NCBI GenBank assembly: GCA_002238925.1
Contig: MPNH01000012.1
Location: forward strand, 1-64,000
DNA from: Spirochaetaceae bacterium bin103
GTDB taxonomy: Bacteria > Spirochaetota > Spirochaetia > SZUA-6 > Bin103
Length of the DNA stretch: 64,000 nucleotides
Reading direction: 5' to 3'
The notes under the pieces are model-generated. The model saw only the letters and a program-made list of their open reading frames with translations, did no database searches and had not been told where the DNA came from. Of the stretch, positions 28,156 to 37,186 are shown piece by piece. Position 1 is the stretch's first letter, and every line of letters starts with the position of its first letter. Position numbers and translations under genes: made by a program.

Positions 28156-29166
28156 TCAGCGGCCGTCGTATTCGTCGGGGGTGATGGTGAGATGGCGCAG
28201 GCGGGCGCGGCGCAGCACGGTGATCGGCGTCGGCCGCCCTACCGCCTGGTCGTCGAGCAGCTTGTCGAGCTGGTCGATGGCGGAGATCGGCTGCTCGCCG
28301 AAGGCAACGATCACGTCGCCGCGCAGCATCCCGGCGTGGCCCGCCGGCCCGCGGCCCATGACCGATTCCACCATCACCCCGGTATCGACCGGCAGTTTCA
28401 GGCGGCGTACCAACTGCCGGGAGATGGCCACGTTGTGGCCGCCAATGCCGATGTAGCTGCGCCGCACGCGGCCCTCGCGCACCAGGTACGTGCTCACGTA
28501 CTTGGCGGTGTTGATGGCGGTGGCGAAACAGATGCCCTGCGCCGGCACGATGGCCGCCGTGTTCACCCCCACCACCTCGCCGTAGGAGGTAACCAGCGGG
28601 CCGCCGGAATTGCCGGGGTTGAGCGGTGCGTCGGTCTGGATCACGTCGTTCACCTGGCGCCCGGCGTCGGACTGCAGGGTACGGCCCATGGCGCTCACCA
28701 CGCCCGCCGTCACCGTGTACTGGAACCCGTACGGGTTGCCGATCGCCACCACCAGCTGGCCAACCCGGATCGCCGACGAGTCGCCGAGCGGCGCCGCCAC
28801 CAGGCCGTCGCCGGAAATCCGCACCACGGCCAGGTCGGTCTCCGGATCGGCACCCACCAGGTGCGCCTCGAACTGGCGCCCGTCGGCCAGCGTGGCGGTA
28901 AGCGAGGCGGCGTCGGCCACCACGTGGCTGTTGGTAAGAATGTAGCCGTCCGGGGTGAAGATGAAGCCGGAGGCGGCGCCTTCGGCGGTGTCCAGGTTGA
29001 CCACCGCCGGCGCCACCGCGTCGACCGCCTCGATCACGGCGCGCGAGTAGGGATCGAGGCGCGGATCGGCCGAACCGCCCACCTCCACGCCGCCGCTGCC
29101 CTGATCAGGCGCGGTAAAGCGCGCGCCGAGCGCGTTCAGGTACGGTTCCGGGCCTTGGCGCCTCAT
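28156..29166 (-). CDS. HtrA/DegP-like serine protease with one PDZ domain
   Basis: 336 residues. Trypsin-like triad: His81 (TNSHVV), Asp111 (ETDLAVV), Ser187 (NPGNSGGPL); PDZ domain from about residue 240 to the end. No signal peptide or membrane anchor is evident at the N-terminus from ATG 29166, so it may act in the cytoplasm or be mis-started. HtrA enzymes degrade or refold damaged envelope proteins. The gene is divergent from the M48 protease, sharing a 46-bp A+T-richer spacer (29167-29212) that contains TATA-like sequence for one or both. Confidence 0.87.
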   Translation of the reverse strand: MRRQGPEPYLNALGARFTAPDQGSGGVEVGGSADPRLDPYSRAVIEAVDAVAPAVVNLDTAEGAASGFIFTPDGYILTNSHVVADAASLTATLADGRQFEAHLVGADPETDLAVVRISGDGLVAAPLGDSSAIRVGQLVVAIGNPYGFQYTVTAGVVSAMGRTLQSDAGRQVNDVIQTDAPLNPGNSGGPLVTSYGEVVGVNTAAIVPAQGICFATAINTAKYVSTYLVREGRVRRSYIGIGGHNVAISRQLVRRLKLPVDTGVMVESVMGRGPAGHAGMLRGDVIVAFGEQPISAIDQLDKLLDDQAVGRPTPITVLRRARLRHLTITPDEYDGR

Positions 29167-29212
29167 CCTGCCGCCGAATTATAGAATATACTTGCGGTAA
29201 CGTGGCATTCGC

Positions 29213-30638
29213 ATGGAACCGCCGCCCGCGCGCAAGCCGGAGGGCCGTCTGATGGCCGCCGGCGCAATTCTGACCCTGTGGATCGTGCTGTATCTGCTGC
29301 AGCAGGGCGGCGAGACGCTGCTCACCCTGCTCAACCTGCGTCACGGCGCCCCCCCCGGCCCACCCTGCCCCCGGCCGCCCGCCCCCCGCGGCCGCCGGCG
29401 GAGCTGGAAGAGGTGCTGGATACCGCCACCGTCGCCCGCATGCACGACTACCAGCGCGCGCGCAGCCGCCTCGGCCTGGTGCGCCGGGCGCTGGTCGCCG
29501 CCGTTACCGTGGCGGTGGTGACCGGCGGCGGGCTCGGCGCGCTCGACCGCGTGGTGGGCGGCTGGCGCCGGGGGCGCCGGATTGGCTCGCCCCCGCCCGC
29601 CCGGACCGCGTGCTGGCCGGCTGGCTCAGCGCGCGCGGTATCGCCTCGCCGCTGCTCGCCGGCGCCGCGTTCGTGGCGCTGCTGGCGGTGGCAAGCACCC
29701 TGCTGACCCTCGGCATCCGCCTGTACGGCCAGTTCGTCATCGAGGAGCGGTTCGGCTTCAACCGCATGACCGTGGCCACCTTCTTTTTCGATGTGCTCAA
29801 GAGCCTGCTGCTCACCCTGGTGCTCGGCGTGCCGCTGCTGCTCGGGCTGTTCTGGTTCATGGCCGAAACCGGGGACTTCTGGTGGATCTGGGCGTTCTGC
29901 TTCGTGGCCGCCTTCCAACTGCTGGTCAACTACCTGTATCAGCCGCTTATCGCGCCGCTGTTCAACAAGTTCCGGCCGCTCGCCGAGGGCACGCTGAAGG
30001 AGCGGCTGGTGACGCTGGCCGAACGGCTCCGGTTCCGCGTCAAGAGTGTGCTGGTAATGGACGGCAGCCGGCGCTCCGGGCACAGCAACGCTTACTTCGC
30101 CGGCTTCGGCGGCGCCAAGCGCATCGTGCTGTTCGACACCCTGCTCGGCACGCTCGACGAGCCGCAGGTGGAGGCGGTGCTGGCGCACGAAATCGGCCAC
30201 GAGAAACGGCGCCACGTCCTCAAGCACGTCGCCCTGAGCCTGCTCCTCACCCTGCTCGGGCTGTGGCTGATCAGCGTGCTGCTGCACCAGCCGGCGCTGT
30301 TCGCGGCGTTCGGCTTCCACGCCGCCGGCGCCGGCGCCGGCGCCGGCCAGCCGAGCTCGCACGCCGCGCTGGTCATCCTGTCCCTTCTGTGGGGCCCGGC
30401 CACCTTCTTCCTGCAGCCGGCCGCCAACGCCTGGATCCGGCGCCACGAGTACGAGGCGGACCGCTACGCCGCGCGTGCCACCGGCGGCGCCGGCGCCCTG
30501 GCCGGAGCCCTGATCACGCTCAGCCGCGACAACCTGAGCAATCCCCATCCCCACCCCTGGTACAGCGCCTACCACTACACCCACCCCACCCTGGCGGAAC
30601 GGCTGCGCGCCCTGCACCGCTACGCCGCCACCCGGTGA
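29213..30638 (+). CDS. M48 family (Ste24/CAAX protease-like) membrane metalloprotease, frame broken twice near N-terminus
   Basis: Membrane zinc peptidase. The C-terminal part (from about 29610) has the zinc motif HEIGH (in LAHEIGHEKRRH) and the third ligand in EYEADRYAAR, between hydrophobic helices. The N-terminal part is spread over three frames: 29213 to about 29345, then 29400 to about 29566 (ELEEVLDTATVARMHDYQ), then 29604 on. The second break is a 59-bp imperfect tandem duplication (repeats 29545-29566 and 29604-29625) whose removal joins ALDRVVGGW directly to LSARGIASPLL in frame. The first is at a run of eight C. Confidence 0.78.
29545..29625 (+). repeat. Imperfect 22-bp direct repeat, offset 59 bp, inside M48 gene
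   Basis: Copies at 29545-29566 and 29604-29625 match at 20 of 22 bases (GACCGCGTG-n-TGG-n-CGGCTGGC). The bases following each copy also resemble one another, so it is a diverged 59-bp tandem duplication. It shifts the reading frame by 59 (2 modulo 3). Confidence 0.75.
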
Positions 30639-30756
30639 GCGCGGCCGCCGTCCGGGCACGCATGCCCCTCCCGGCAGCGTGTAACTTCCGGCGCCAAGCC
30701 GCGGTTTTCCGGGTGGTAGCCGGTATTGATGTTCGTGTAACATGCCGGTCCCTGTG

Positions 30757-30830
<74 letters not shown>

Positions 30831-30834
30831 GACA

Positions 30835-30851
30835 GCGCGCCGGCGGCGCGC
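30835..30851. terminator. GC-rich hairpin after tRNA
   Basis: Perfect seven-base stem GCGCGCC/GGCGCGC with a three-base loop, five bases after the tRNA. There is no T tract, so it may act in tRNA 3' processing or as an attenuator before the next gene rather than as a classic terminator. Confidence 0.4.
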
Positions 30852-30862
30852 AGGAGTGTGAT

Positions 30863-31564
30863 ATGGCAGTGGTAACCATTTCCCGGCAGCTCGGCAGCGG
30901 CGCGCGCGCCATCGGTATCCGGGCCGCGGAGTTGCTCGGCTACGACGTGGTCGACAAGGCGCTGATTACCGAGGTCGCGCGCGAGGCGCACGTCGACCCG
31001 GAAGAGGTCGCCGAGATCGACGAGGTGGAAGAGCCCGGCGTACGCGGATTCCTGACCCGCTGGTTCACCATGGAGAGCGTGGCCAACGTGCCGTCGGCGT
31101 CATCGCTGGTCGATCTTTCCTACCACGGCCCGGGCGGCATCTTCGTGCCCCCGACCGATGTCGACATCGGCGAGGAGGTGCACTTCCTCGACCGGCAGCA
31201 GTACCACCGCCTCATCCAGCAGACCATCCGCCGGCTCGGCGAGCGCGGGCGGGTAATCGTCGTCGGGCGCGGCGGCATGGTGCTGCTGCGCGACTTCTCC
31301 GACGTGCTGCGCGTGCGCATCGTGGCCTCCGAGGAGAGCCGCGCCGAGCGCTACGCCGGCGAGGAGGGCATCACCTTCCGCGAGGCGCTGCAACAGGTGC
31401 GCATCAGCGACCGCCGCCGGGCCGCGTTCGTGCATCGCAACTACCACGTCAACTGGGACGACGTCGCCCTCTACCACCTGGTGATCAACTCCGAACACTC
31501 CTCCACCGCCATGGCGGCATCCGCCATCGCCTCCGCGGTCGGCGCCATGAAGCCGTCCACCTGA
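30863..31564 (+). CDS. Cytidylate kinase-like family protein
   Basis: 233 residues. The N-terminus TISRQLGSGARAIGIRAAE is the modified P-loop of the cytidylate-kinase-like family, and the lid/CMP-like region follows with GRGGMVLLRD. It lacks clear CMP-binding residues of true Cmk, and family members are often of unknown substrate. Cytoplasmic. ATG 30863 starts 33 bases after the tRNA. Confidence 0.78.
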   Translation: MAVVTISRQLGSGARAIGIRAAELLGYDVVDKALITEVAREAHVDPEEVAEIDEVEEPGVRGFLTRWFTMESVANVPSASSLVDLSYHGPGGIFVPPTDVDIGEEVHFLDRQQYHRLIQQTIRRLGERGRVIVVGRGGMVLLRDFSDVLRVRIVASEESRAERYAGEEGITFREALQQVRISDRRRAAFVHRNYHVNWDDVALYHLVINSEHSSTAMAASAIASAVGAMKPST

Positions 31565-31637
31565 CCCGCCGCCGGCATCCGCGCCGCCGGCCACACGCGG
31601 CGTGGCTGCGGCGGCGGCATTCCGGTAGCGTGTAAGT

Positions 31638-32570
31638 ATGACCGCGGGCGAATATTCGACAAAGACGCGGCGCGTACTCATGAGCGGCGCGTCGGGATTG
31701 ATCGGCCGTGCCCTCGCCGAGGCGCTGCAGAGCACTGATCACCAGGTGGTACGCCTGGTTCGGCGGCCTCCCGAGTCCGCCGCCGAGATCGCCTGGGATC
31801 CTGCCGCCGGGCAAATCGACGCGGACGCGCTGGAAGGGTTCGACGCGGTAATCCACCTGTCCGGCGAGAACATCGGCGCCGGCCGCTGGACCGCCGCGCG
31901 CCGGCAGCGCATCCGCGACAGCCGCGTCGCGTCGACGTCGCTGCTGTGCGGCGCGCTCGCCGCACTTCGCCGCCCGCCGGCGGTGCTGGTGTCGGCGTCG
32001 GCGATCGGGTACTACGGCAACGGCGGCGGTCCGGCGGACGAGGCGGCGCCGGCCGGCACCGGCTTCCTGAGCGAAGTCACGGCCGCCTGGGAGCAGACCG
32101 CCGAACCGGCGCGTTCGGCGGGCATCCGCGTCGCCCATGCCCGGCTCGGTCCGGTGCTGAGCACGCAGGCGGGCATGCTGAAGCGGCTGTTGCCGGTGTT
32201 CCGGCTCGGAGCCGGCGGCGTGGTCGGCAGCGGCCGCCAGTCGATAAGCTGGATCGGGCTGGCTGACGCCGTGGGCGCCCTGGGCTTCCTGATCAGCAAC
32301 GGCCAGGCGCACGGCCCATGCAACGTGGTAGCCCCGCAGGCCGCCACCAACCGCGAATTCACGCGCACCCTGGCGGCCGTTCTGCGCCGCCCGGCGTTCG
32401 CGCCCGTGCCCGGCATCGCCATCCGGCTGCTGTTCGGCGAGATGGGCGACCAACTCATCCTCAAGGGCAGGGCGGTGGTCCCGGCGCGCCTCACCGAACT
32501 CGGCTACCGCTGGCTGGAACCGACCCTCGAAGGCGCATTGCGCCGCGAACTGGCCATGCCTGGACGTTGA
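31638..32570 (+). CDS. TIGR01777 family NAD(P)-dependent epimerase/dehydratase-like protein
   Basis: 310 residues. Short-chain dehydrogenase fold with SGASGLIGRAL (residues 16-26), the family's VIHLSGENI and SASAIGYYGNGG, and the C-terminal DUF1731-type helix. The family (E. coli YfcH) has no firmly established substrate. Starts at ATG 31638 with no obvious ribosome site. Confidence 0.85.
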   Translation: MTAGEYSTKTRRVLMSGASGLIGRALAEALQSTDHQVVRLVRRPPESAAEIAWDPAAGQIDADALEGFDAVIHLSGENIGAGRWTAARRQRIRDSRVASTSLLCGALAALRRPPAVLVSASAIGYYGNGGGPADEAAPAGTGFLSEVTAAWEQTAEPARSAGIRVAHARLGPVLSTQAGMLKRLLPVFRLGAGGVVGSGRQSISWIGLADAVGALGFLISNGQAHGPCNVVAPQAATNREFTRTLAAVLRRPAFAPVPGIAIRLLFGEMGDQLILKGRAVVPARLTELGYRWLEPTLEGALRRELAMPGR

Positions 32571-32711
32571 GCCACGATCCGGCCTGTGCCTGCTGGTGCG
32601 CCGGCCGGACTGTCAGGTCTTCGCTTGGTCTCTGCCGATGGCGGCCCGCGATGCCGCCCAGATCCATATTCTTCACCAAACGGGTTGCTCGTTGGCGCAC
32701 CGTCCGCCAGG

Positions 32712-32740
32712 TTGACAGGCAGGCAGACGAAGTTAACAGT
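32712..32740 (+). promoter_or_regulatory. Candidate promoter of the low-GC exonuclease islet
   Basis: TTGACA at 32712-32717 is perfect; the best -10 is TAACAG/AACAGT at 32734-32740 and only partly matches the consensus. The ribosome site AAGGAGA at 32779-32785 precedes the ATG at 32791. G+C falls sharply from here to about 34300. Confidence 0.4.
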
Positions 32741-32790
32741 ATCTGGTACATGATCAGCTTAGCCGAGCAACGCCGCCCAAGGAGACAGTC

Positions 32791-33468
32791 ATGAGAGACG
32801 ATATGAAGTCCACGAGTGCTGTCAGCGATCGTCCCAATGCAGTGGAACGGACCGAGACCACCAACGACTTCGATCGGCGGTTGATGTGCGACAACGTGTC
32901 AAAACCCATATTGGTCGTCGACGTGGAGACGACTGGTCTTGATCCGGCCAAGGACACTGTTGTCCAGATCGCAGCCTGCAAGCTCGATGGGGATGCTCGG
33001 CTGGACGATCCTCCGTTCGTGACCTACGTCAGACCCGACACCCGTATATCCGACACGGCGGAAGCCGTACACGGCTTGAAACTGACGGATCTGAGGACCG
33101 CTCCCTCAATAGCGGAAGCGATTCGTGCGTTCAATGAGTATGCACCGCCAGATGCGATTCTTTGCGGCCACAACATTGCTTTCGATGTCGCATTTTTGAA
33201 AGCCGCTTATACATCCGTAGGCATCGGTTTTCCATTTGACTACCATCTCCTTGACGTATGGAGTGTGTCGTTTTTCCTACTCGAGACGCAACGCATTAAG
33301 TTGAATCCACACAATCTCAGTGCTCTGTGCGATCTGTATGGCATTCCTCGAGGGCACAAACACGACGCATTGGAGGACGTACAAGCCACGGCGCTCATAC
33401 TTAGCCGAATGTTCGATACCGTCCGCAGCAAGCACTTCGACGTCGTCGGGAGCGGGAAGAATCTCTGA
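32791..33468 (+). CDS. DEDDh 3'-5' exonuclease (DnaQ/PolC-epsilon-like)
   Basis: 225 residues. Exonuclease motifs are visible: Exo I DVETTG (Asp44, Glu46), Exo II HNIAFDVAF (near residue 130), Exo III HKHDALED (near 190). A leader of about 38 residues precedes the domain. No polymerase or ring-type partner is adjacent, so it is a stand-alone nuclease. Strong ribosome site AAGGAGA six bases upstream of ATG 32791. The gene is about 50% G+C against about 70% around it, pointing to horizontal acquisition. It is followed after 5 bp by a two-TM gene. Confidence 0.82.
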   Translation: MRDDMKSTSAVSDRPNAVERTETTNDFDRRLMCDNVSKPILVVDVETTGLDPAKDTVVQIAACKLDGDARLDDPPFVTYVRPDTRISDTAEAVHGLKLTDLRTAPSIAEAIRAFNEYAPPDAILCGHNIAFDVAFLKAAYTSVGIGFPFDYHLLDVWSVSFFLLETQRIKLNPHNLSALCDLYGIPRGHKHDALEDVQATALILSRMFDTVRSKHFDVVGSGKNL

Positions 33469-33473
33469 TCGAC

Positions 33474-34232
33474 ATGAAGTTGGAGAGGTTCGCGTGGAAG
33501 ACGATAGTTGCGTTGTTGGTCGGGCTCGTTGGCGGAATCTTGTTGCTCGTACTGGCCTCAAGGGACACACTACTGCATGACATTGGCGCTATCCTGACCA
33601 CATCCGTCACTATGTCGCTCATCTTTCAGTTATGGCTACTGAAGGATCTACTCAGAGATCTGTTCGACAACGTACGTTCGGCTGAGCACTGGTCGCGTTC
33701 CGGAGTGCGTGGATTCTACACGAACTTCCACGGCGTCCCGTGGGATGATCTCTTCGAGAAGAGCGATAGGTTGAGTCTCATGGTAGCATATGCTCGTACG
33801 TGGAGAAACACACATCAGACAGAACTCACCGACTTCGTGAGTGTACCCGGACGATCAATAGAAGTCATTCTTCCGGACCCTTCTTCCGACACATCGATGG
33901 CCGAGTACGGTAGGCGATTCAACACCTCTTCTGACGAGATTTCCCATCGAGTAACAGAAGCCATCGAATTCTTCAAAGCACTCGGCAGGAATGCTCATCA
34001 GCAAAGCAGGGTCACAATTTATCTGTTCCAGCGGACCTTCCAATTCAGTTTCTATCGGTTCTCTCAAGGAGCCGTTATCGCCTCGTACAGCCATCGACGC
34101 GATCGTGGTGGAATCATCACTCTTGTGGCTGACCGAGGCGGCGATCTGTATCGGTGGGCGGGCGATGAATGGGATCAGATTACGAGTGATTCGGAGTGTC
34201 AAGAATACAGCGGTCCGACCACGCCACAGTGA
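33474..34232 (+). CDS. Two-TM membrane protein with unknown cytosolic domain
   Basis: 252 residues. Two hydrophobic helices near the N-terminus (about residues 10-28 and 36-56) are followed by about 190 soluble residues with LSLMVAYARTWRNTHQTEL and a repeated beta/alpha pattern (IEVILPDPSSDTSMAEYG, VTIYLFQRTFQFSFYRFS). The arrangement vaguely recalls phospholipase D-like or nucleotide-sensing folds but no HKD motif is present, so I do not assign it. Same low G+C as the exonuclease and only 5 bp after it: a two-gene unit with a nuclease and a membrane protein, as seen in many anti-phage modules. Confidence 0.7.
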   Translation: MKLERFAWKTIVALLVGLVGGILLLVLASRDTLLHDIGAILTTSVTMSLIFQLWLLKDLLRDLFDNVRSAEHWSRSGVRGFYTNFHGVPWDDLFEKSDRLSLMVAYARTWRNTHQTELTDFVSVPGRSIEVILPDPSSDTSMAEYGRRFNTSSDEISHRVTEAIEFFKALGRNAHQQSRVTIYLFQRTFQFSFYRFSQGAVIASYSHRRDRGGIITLVADRGGDLYRWAGDEWDQITSDSECQEYSGPTTPQ

Positions 34233-34316
34233 CGGCGAATCTTCGACGGCATATCTCTCCAGTAAGTCAGTAAGGTATCACCCCGTTCCACGAATACGAG
34301 TAGCGTAGTGTAGTAG

Positions 34317-37106
34317 TCAGCTCTTGTCGCGGTTGGGGAGGTGCAGGATCTCGCGCGGCTTGCTGCCGTTGGCGGGGCCGACGATGCCGCGCTGCTCCAT
34401 CTCCTCCACCAGGCGGGCGGCGCGGTTGTAGCCGATCTTGAGCTTGCGCTGCAGGTAGGAGGCAGACGCCTTGCCGGCACCGGCCACGATCTCCAGCGCC
34501 TGCTCCATCATCGGGTCGCCGCCGCCCGGCTCCAGCACCAGTTCCGCCTCTTCGTCGTCGAACAGAATGTCCTCGTCGATGTAGTCCGGCTCGCCGAGCT
34601 CGCGCACCTTCTCGGTGACCCGCTCTACCTCTTCCTCCGACACCAGGGCGCCCTGGATGCGCAGCGGATTGGCGTCCCACGCCGGCACGAACAGCATGTC
34701 GCCGCGCCCGAGCAACTTCTCGGCGCCCACCGCATCGATGATGATGCGCGAGTCGAACTTGCCCGCCACCATGAACGCGATGCGCGACGGGATGTTGGCC
34801 TTGATCAGGCCGGTGATCACGTCGATGGAGGGCCGTTGCGTGGCCAGCACGATGTGGATGCCGACCGCGCGCGCCATCGCCGCCAGCCGCGCCAGGGTCG
34901 CCTCCAGCTCCTTGCCGGTGGTGGCCATCAGGTCGGCGAACTCGTCGATCACGATCACCAGGAAGGGCAGCGGGCCGAGCGTGAGCTGGTCGTCGCGCTC
35001 GGTCAGCTTGCGGTTGTAGGAGCGGATGTCGCGCACGCCGAGGTTGTCGAGCAGCGCGTAGCGGCGTTCCATCTCGTACAGGCAGTACTGCAGCGCCTGG
35101 AACGCCCGCTTGGGATCGGTAATCACCGGCGTCAGCAGGTGCGGCACGTCGTTGTACAGCTTGAGCTCGACGATCTTGGGGTCGATCAACAGCAGGCGCA
35201 CCTGTTCCGGGGTGCGCGAGTACAGGATCGAGCAGATCAGCGTGTTGACCAGCACCGACTTGCCGGCCCCGGTGGCGCCCGCGATCAGCAGGTGCGGGGT
35301 GGCGGTGATATCGATTACCTGAGTCTCGCCGGTGATGTCCTTGCCAAGCGCAATCGGCACGCCGTCGACCAGCGACCGCGGCTTGGGGCGGAATTCCTTC
35401 TTGCTGATCAGGTCGCGGAATCCGACGATGGCGCGGTGCTTGTTGGGCACTTCGATGCCGACCGCGTGCTTGCCCGGAATCGGCGCCACGATGCGCACCC
35501 GCGATGCCGCCAGGCGCAGGGCGATGTTGTCGGCCAGGTTGACGATGCGCGAGATCTTCACCCCCGGCGCGGGCAGGATCTCGAACATGGTGATTACCGG
35601 GCCGCGGCGCACGCCGGTCACCTCGGCGTCGATGCGAAACTCGGCCAGGGTGGCCATCAGCGTGGCGGCGGCTTCGCGGGTGTCGTTCTCCACCTGCCAC
35701 GGCTCGTCCGACTCGTGCTCGTCGAGAATCTCCAGCGGCACGTTATAGGCGCGGCGGCGGGAGCGCGGCTTCGCGCCCGGATTCGCGCCCGGGTCGGAAG
35801 AGGGCTGCGCTTCGTCGCCGGCAGTGTCGGCGTACGCCACCGGGTTCGGCTCGCCGTCGGCGCCGTCCAACAGCGGGAGGTCGAGTCCTGGAACCGCGGG
35901 CGCCTCCGGTTCGGCACTGCCGGGCTGGTCCGCCTCCGGGTCCTCGGCAAGGGCGTGCGCGGCCGGCGGTTGGCCGTCCACGATCATTGGATCGCGGTGG
36001 CCGGTCTCCACCGAGCCCTCGGCGGCGAACTCGGGCTCGCCGGCATGGCCGTTGCCGGCGGCGGGCGGTGGTGCGGCGCCGACGACATGCGGCGGAACGG
36101 TGTCGCCGGTATGCGGCGGCGTGGCGCCGTTGCCGTGTGGCGGCGCTGCGCTGTCGGTGCGGGGCGGCGGTGTGGTGCCGTTGGCATACGGTGGCGCGGC
36201 GCCGTTGGCGGGCGGCGGACTGGCACCGTAGGGATGGGGTGGCGCGGTGCCGCCGGCAGGCAGCGGAGTGGCGCCGTCGTCATGCGGTGGAACGGTGCCG
36301 CCGGTATAGGGCGGAGTGGTGCCGTCGGCAGGCGGCGAAATGGTGCCGTCGGTGTGGGGCAGCCCGGTGCCGCCGGCGGGCGGCGGAGTGGCACCGATGG
36401 CGGGCGGCGGCGCGGTGCCATTGGCGTGGCCATGGGCATGGGCGGCTCCGTTCGCGTACGGCTCGGCGGCGCCGTTCGCCAGGTGGAGCAGGCCTTCGCC
36501 TGCCAGCCGCGGTTCGGGGGCCGTCTCGCCGCCCGCCGCCGCGAGCGCCGCGGCACCGTCGTCCTGCCGCGGCCGCTCGGCCGCGGTGCGGCGTGCCCAT
36601 TCGCGCCAGTGCTTGAGCAGGGCGAAGAACGCCACGCTCTCCAGGATCAGGATCAGGATCAGCAGGATGGCCGCCGGCACGCGTCCGAATGCCTCCACCA
36701 GCGCCACCGCCGCGAACGCGCCGTCCTCGGCCAGCAGCACGTGGCTCAGCGTGCCGAGCACCGGCAGGAACAGCCCCACCGCCACCAGCGAAGCCATCAC
36801 CTCCCGCGTTACGCGGTCGTTGTACAGCACGAACACGTAAACGTAGCAGAGCACCGGAATCAGCAGCCCGAACCAGAGGAACGAGTCGTACAGAAACCAC
36901 GCCGGCCCAAACAACACGTTGAGCGGAAACGGCGCCGTAGACGGCCGGCCCGCCGCCAGGAACGGAATCAACGACGCGAGGGCAAACGTGCCGGTGGCCG
37001 CCAGCGCCACCGCGCATACCTGCTGTATGCCGCCGCCGGGGAGCTGCCGGCCCTGTAACCACCGGGAAATGCTCATCGCGCCGATGCCGCCGCCGGGCGC
37101 GGACAT
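34317..37106 (-). CDS. ftsK: DNA translocase FtsK/SpoIIIE
   Basis: 929 residues. N-terminus with four membrane helices (about residues 25-185), a long Pro/Gly/Thr-rich linker (about 230-360), then the motor: Walker A GATGAGKS (near 610), Walker B IDEFADLM (near 722), QRPSIDVITG, and the C-terminal gamma winged helix SYLQRKLKIGYNRAARL. It moves chromosome ends to the division septum. Start ATG 37106 or 37076 (MSISRWL), neither with a clear ribosome site. Downstream of uppP on the same strand, 80 bp apart. Confidence 0.93.
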   Translation of the reverse strand: MSAPGGGIGAMSISRWLQGRQLPGGGIQQVCAVALAATGTFALASLIPFLAAGRPSTAPFPLNVLFGPAWFLYDSFLWFGLLIPVLCYVYVFVLYNDRVTREVMASLVAVGLFLPVLGTLSHVLLAEDGAFAAVALVEAFGRVPAAILLILILILESVAFFALLKHWREWARRTAAERPRQDDGAAALAAAGGETAPEPRLAGEGLLHLANGAAEPYANGAAHAHGHANGTAPPPAIGATPPPAGGTGLPHTDGTISPPADGTTPPYTGGTVPPHDDGATPLPAGGTAPPHPYGASPPPANGAAPPYANGTTPPPRTDSAAPPHGNGATPPHTGDTVPPHVVGAAPPPAAGNGHAGEPEFAAEGSVETGHRDPMIVDGQPPAAHALAEDPEADQPGSAEPEAPAVPGLDLPLLDGADGEPNPVAYADTAGDEAQPSSDPGANPGAKPRSRRRAYNVPLEILDEHESDEPWQVENDTREAAATLMATLAEFRIDAEVTGVRRGPVITMFEILPAPGVKISRIVNLADNIALRLAASRVRIVAPIPGKHAVGIEVPNKHRAIVGFRDLISKKEFRPKPRSLVDGVPIALGKDITGETQVIDITATPHLLIAGATGAGKSVLVNTLICSILYSRTPEQVRLLLIDPKIVELKLYNDVPHLLTPVITDPKRAFQALQYCLYEMERRYALLDNLGVRDIRSYNRKLTERDDQLTLGPLPFLVIVIDEFADLMATTGKELEATLARLAAMARAVGIHIVLATQRPSIDVITGLIKANIPSRIAFMVAGKFDSRIIIDAVGAEKLLGRGDMLFVPAWDANPLRIQGALVSEEEVERVTEKVRELGEPDYIDEDILFDDEEAELVLEPGGGDPMMEQALEIVAGAGKASASYLQRKLKIGYNRAARLVEEMEQRGIVGPANGSKPREILHLPNRDKS
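36055..36425 (-). repeat. Minisatellite encoding the FtsK linker (about 14 units of 24 bp)
   Basis: The linker is made of eight-residue units such as TVPPHDDG, TAPPHPYG, ASPPPANG and AAPPYANG, each about 24 bp. Units differ at third and other positions, so it is old or fast-evolving rather than perfect. Copy number could vary between strains without breaking the frame. Confidence 0.7.
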
Positions 37107-37186
37107 GACGCGACCGCCGCCCGTTGCGGGAGAATGCCCATACCCCAAGTATCGGCACGCCGCCGCCCCAGCCGAGCCCCGACCGG

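Noticed and set aside
30835-30851. tRNA-linked attachment site
   Set aside because: The hairpin is not a repeat of the tRNA 3' end and no integrase is nearby.
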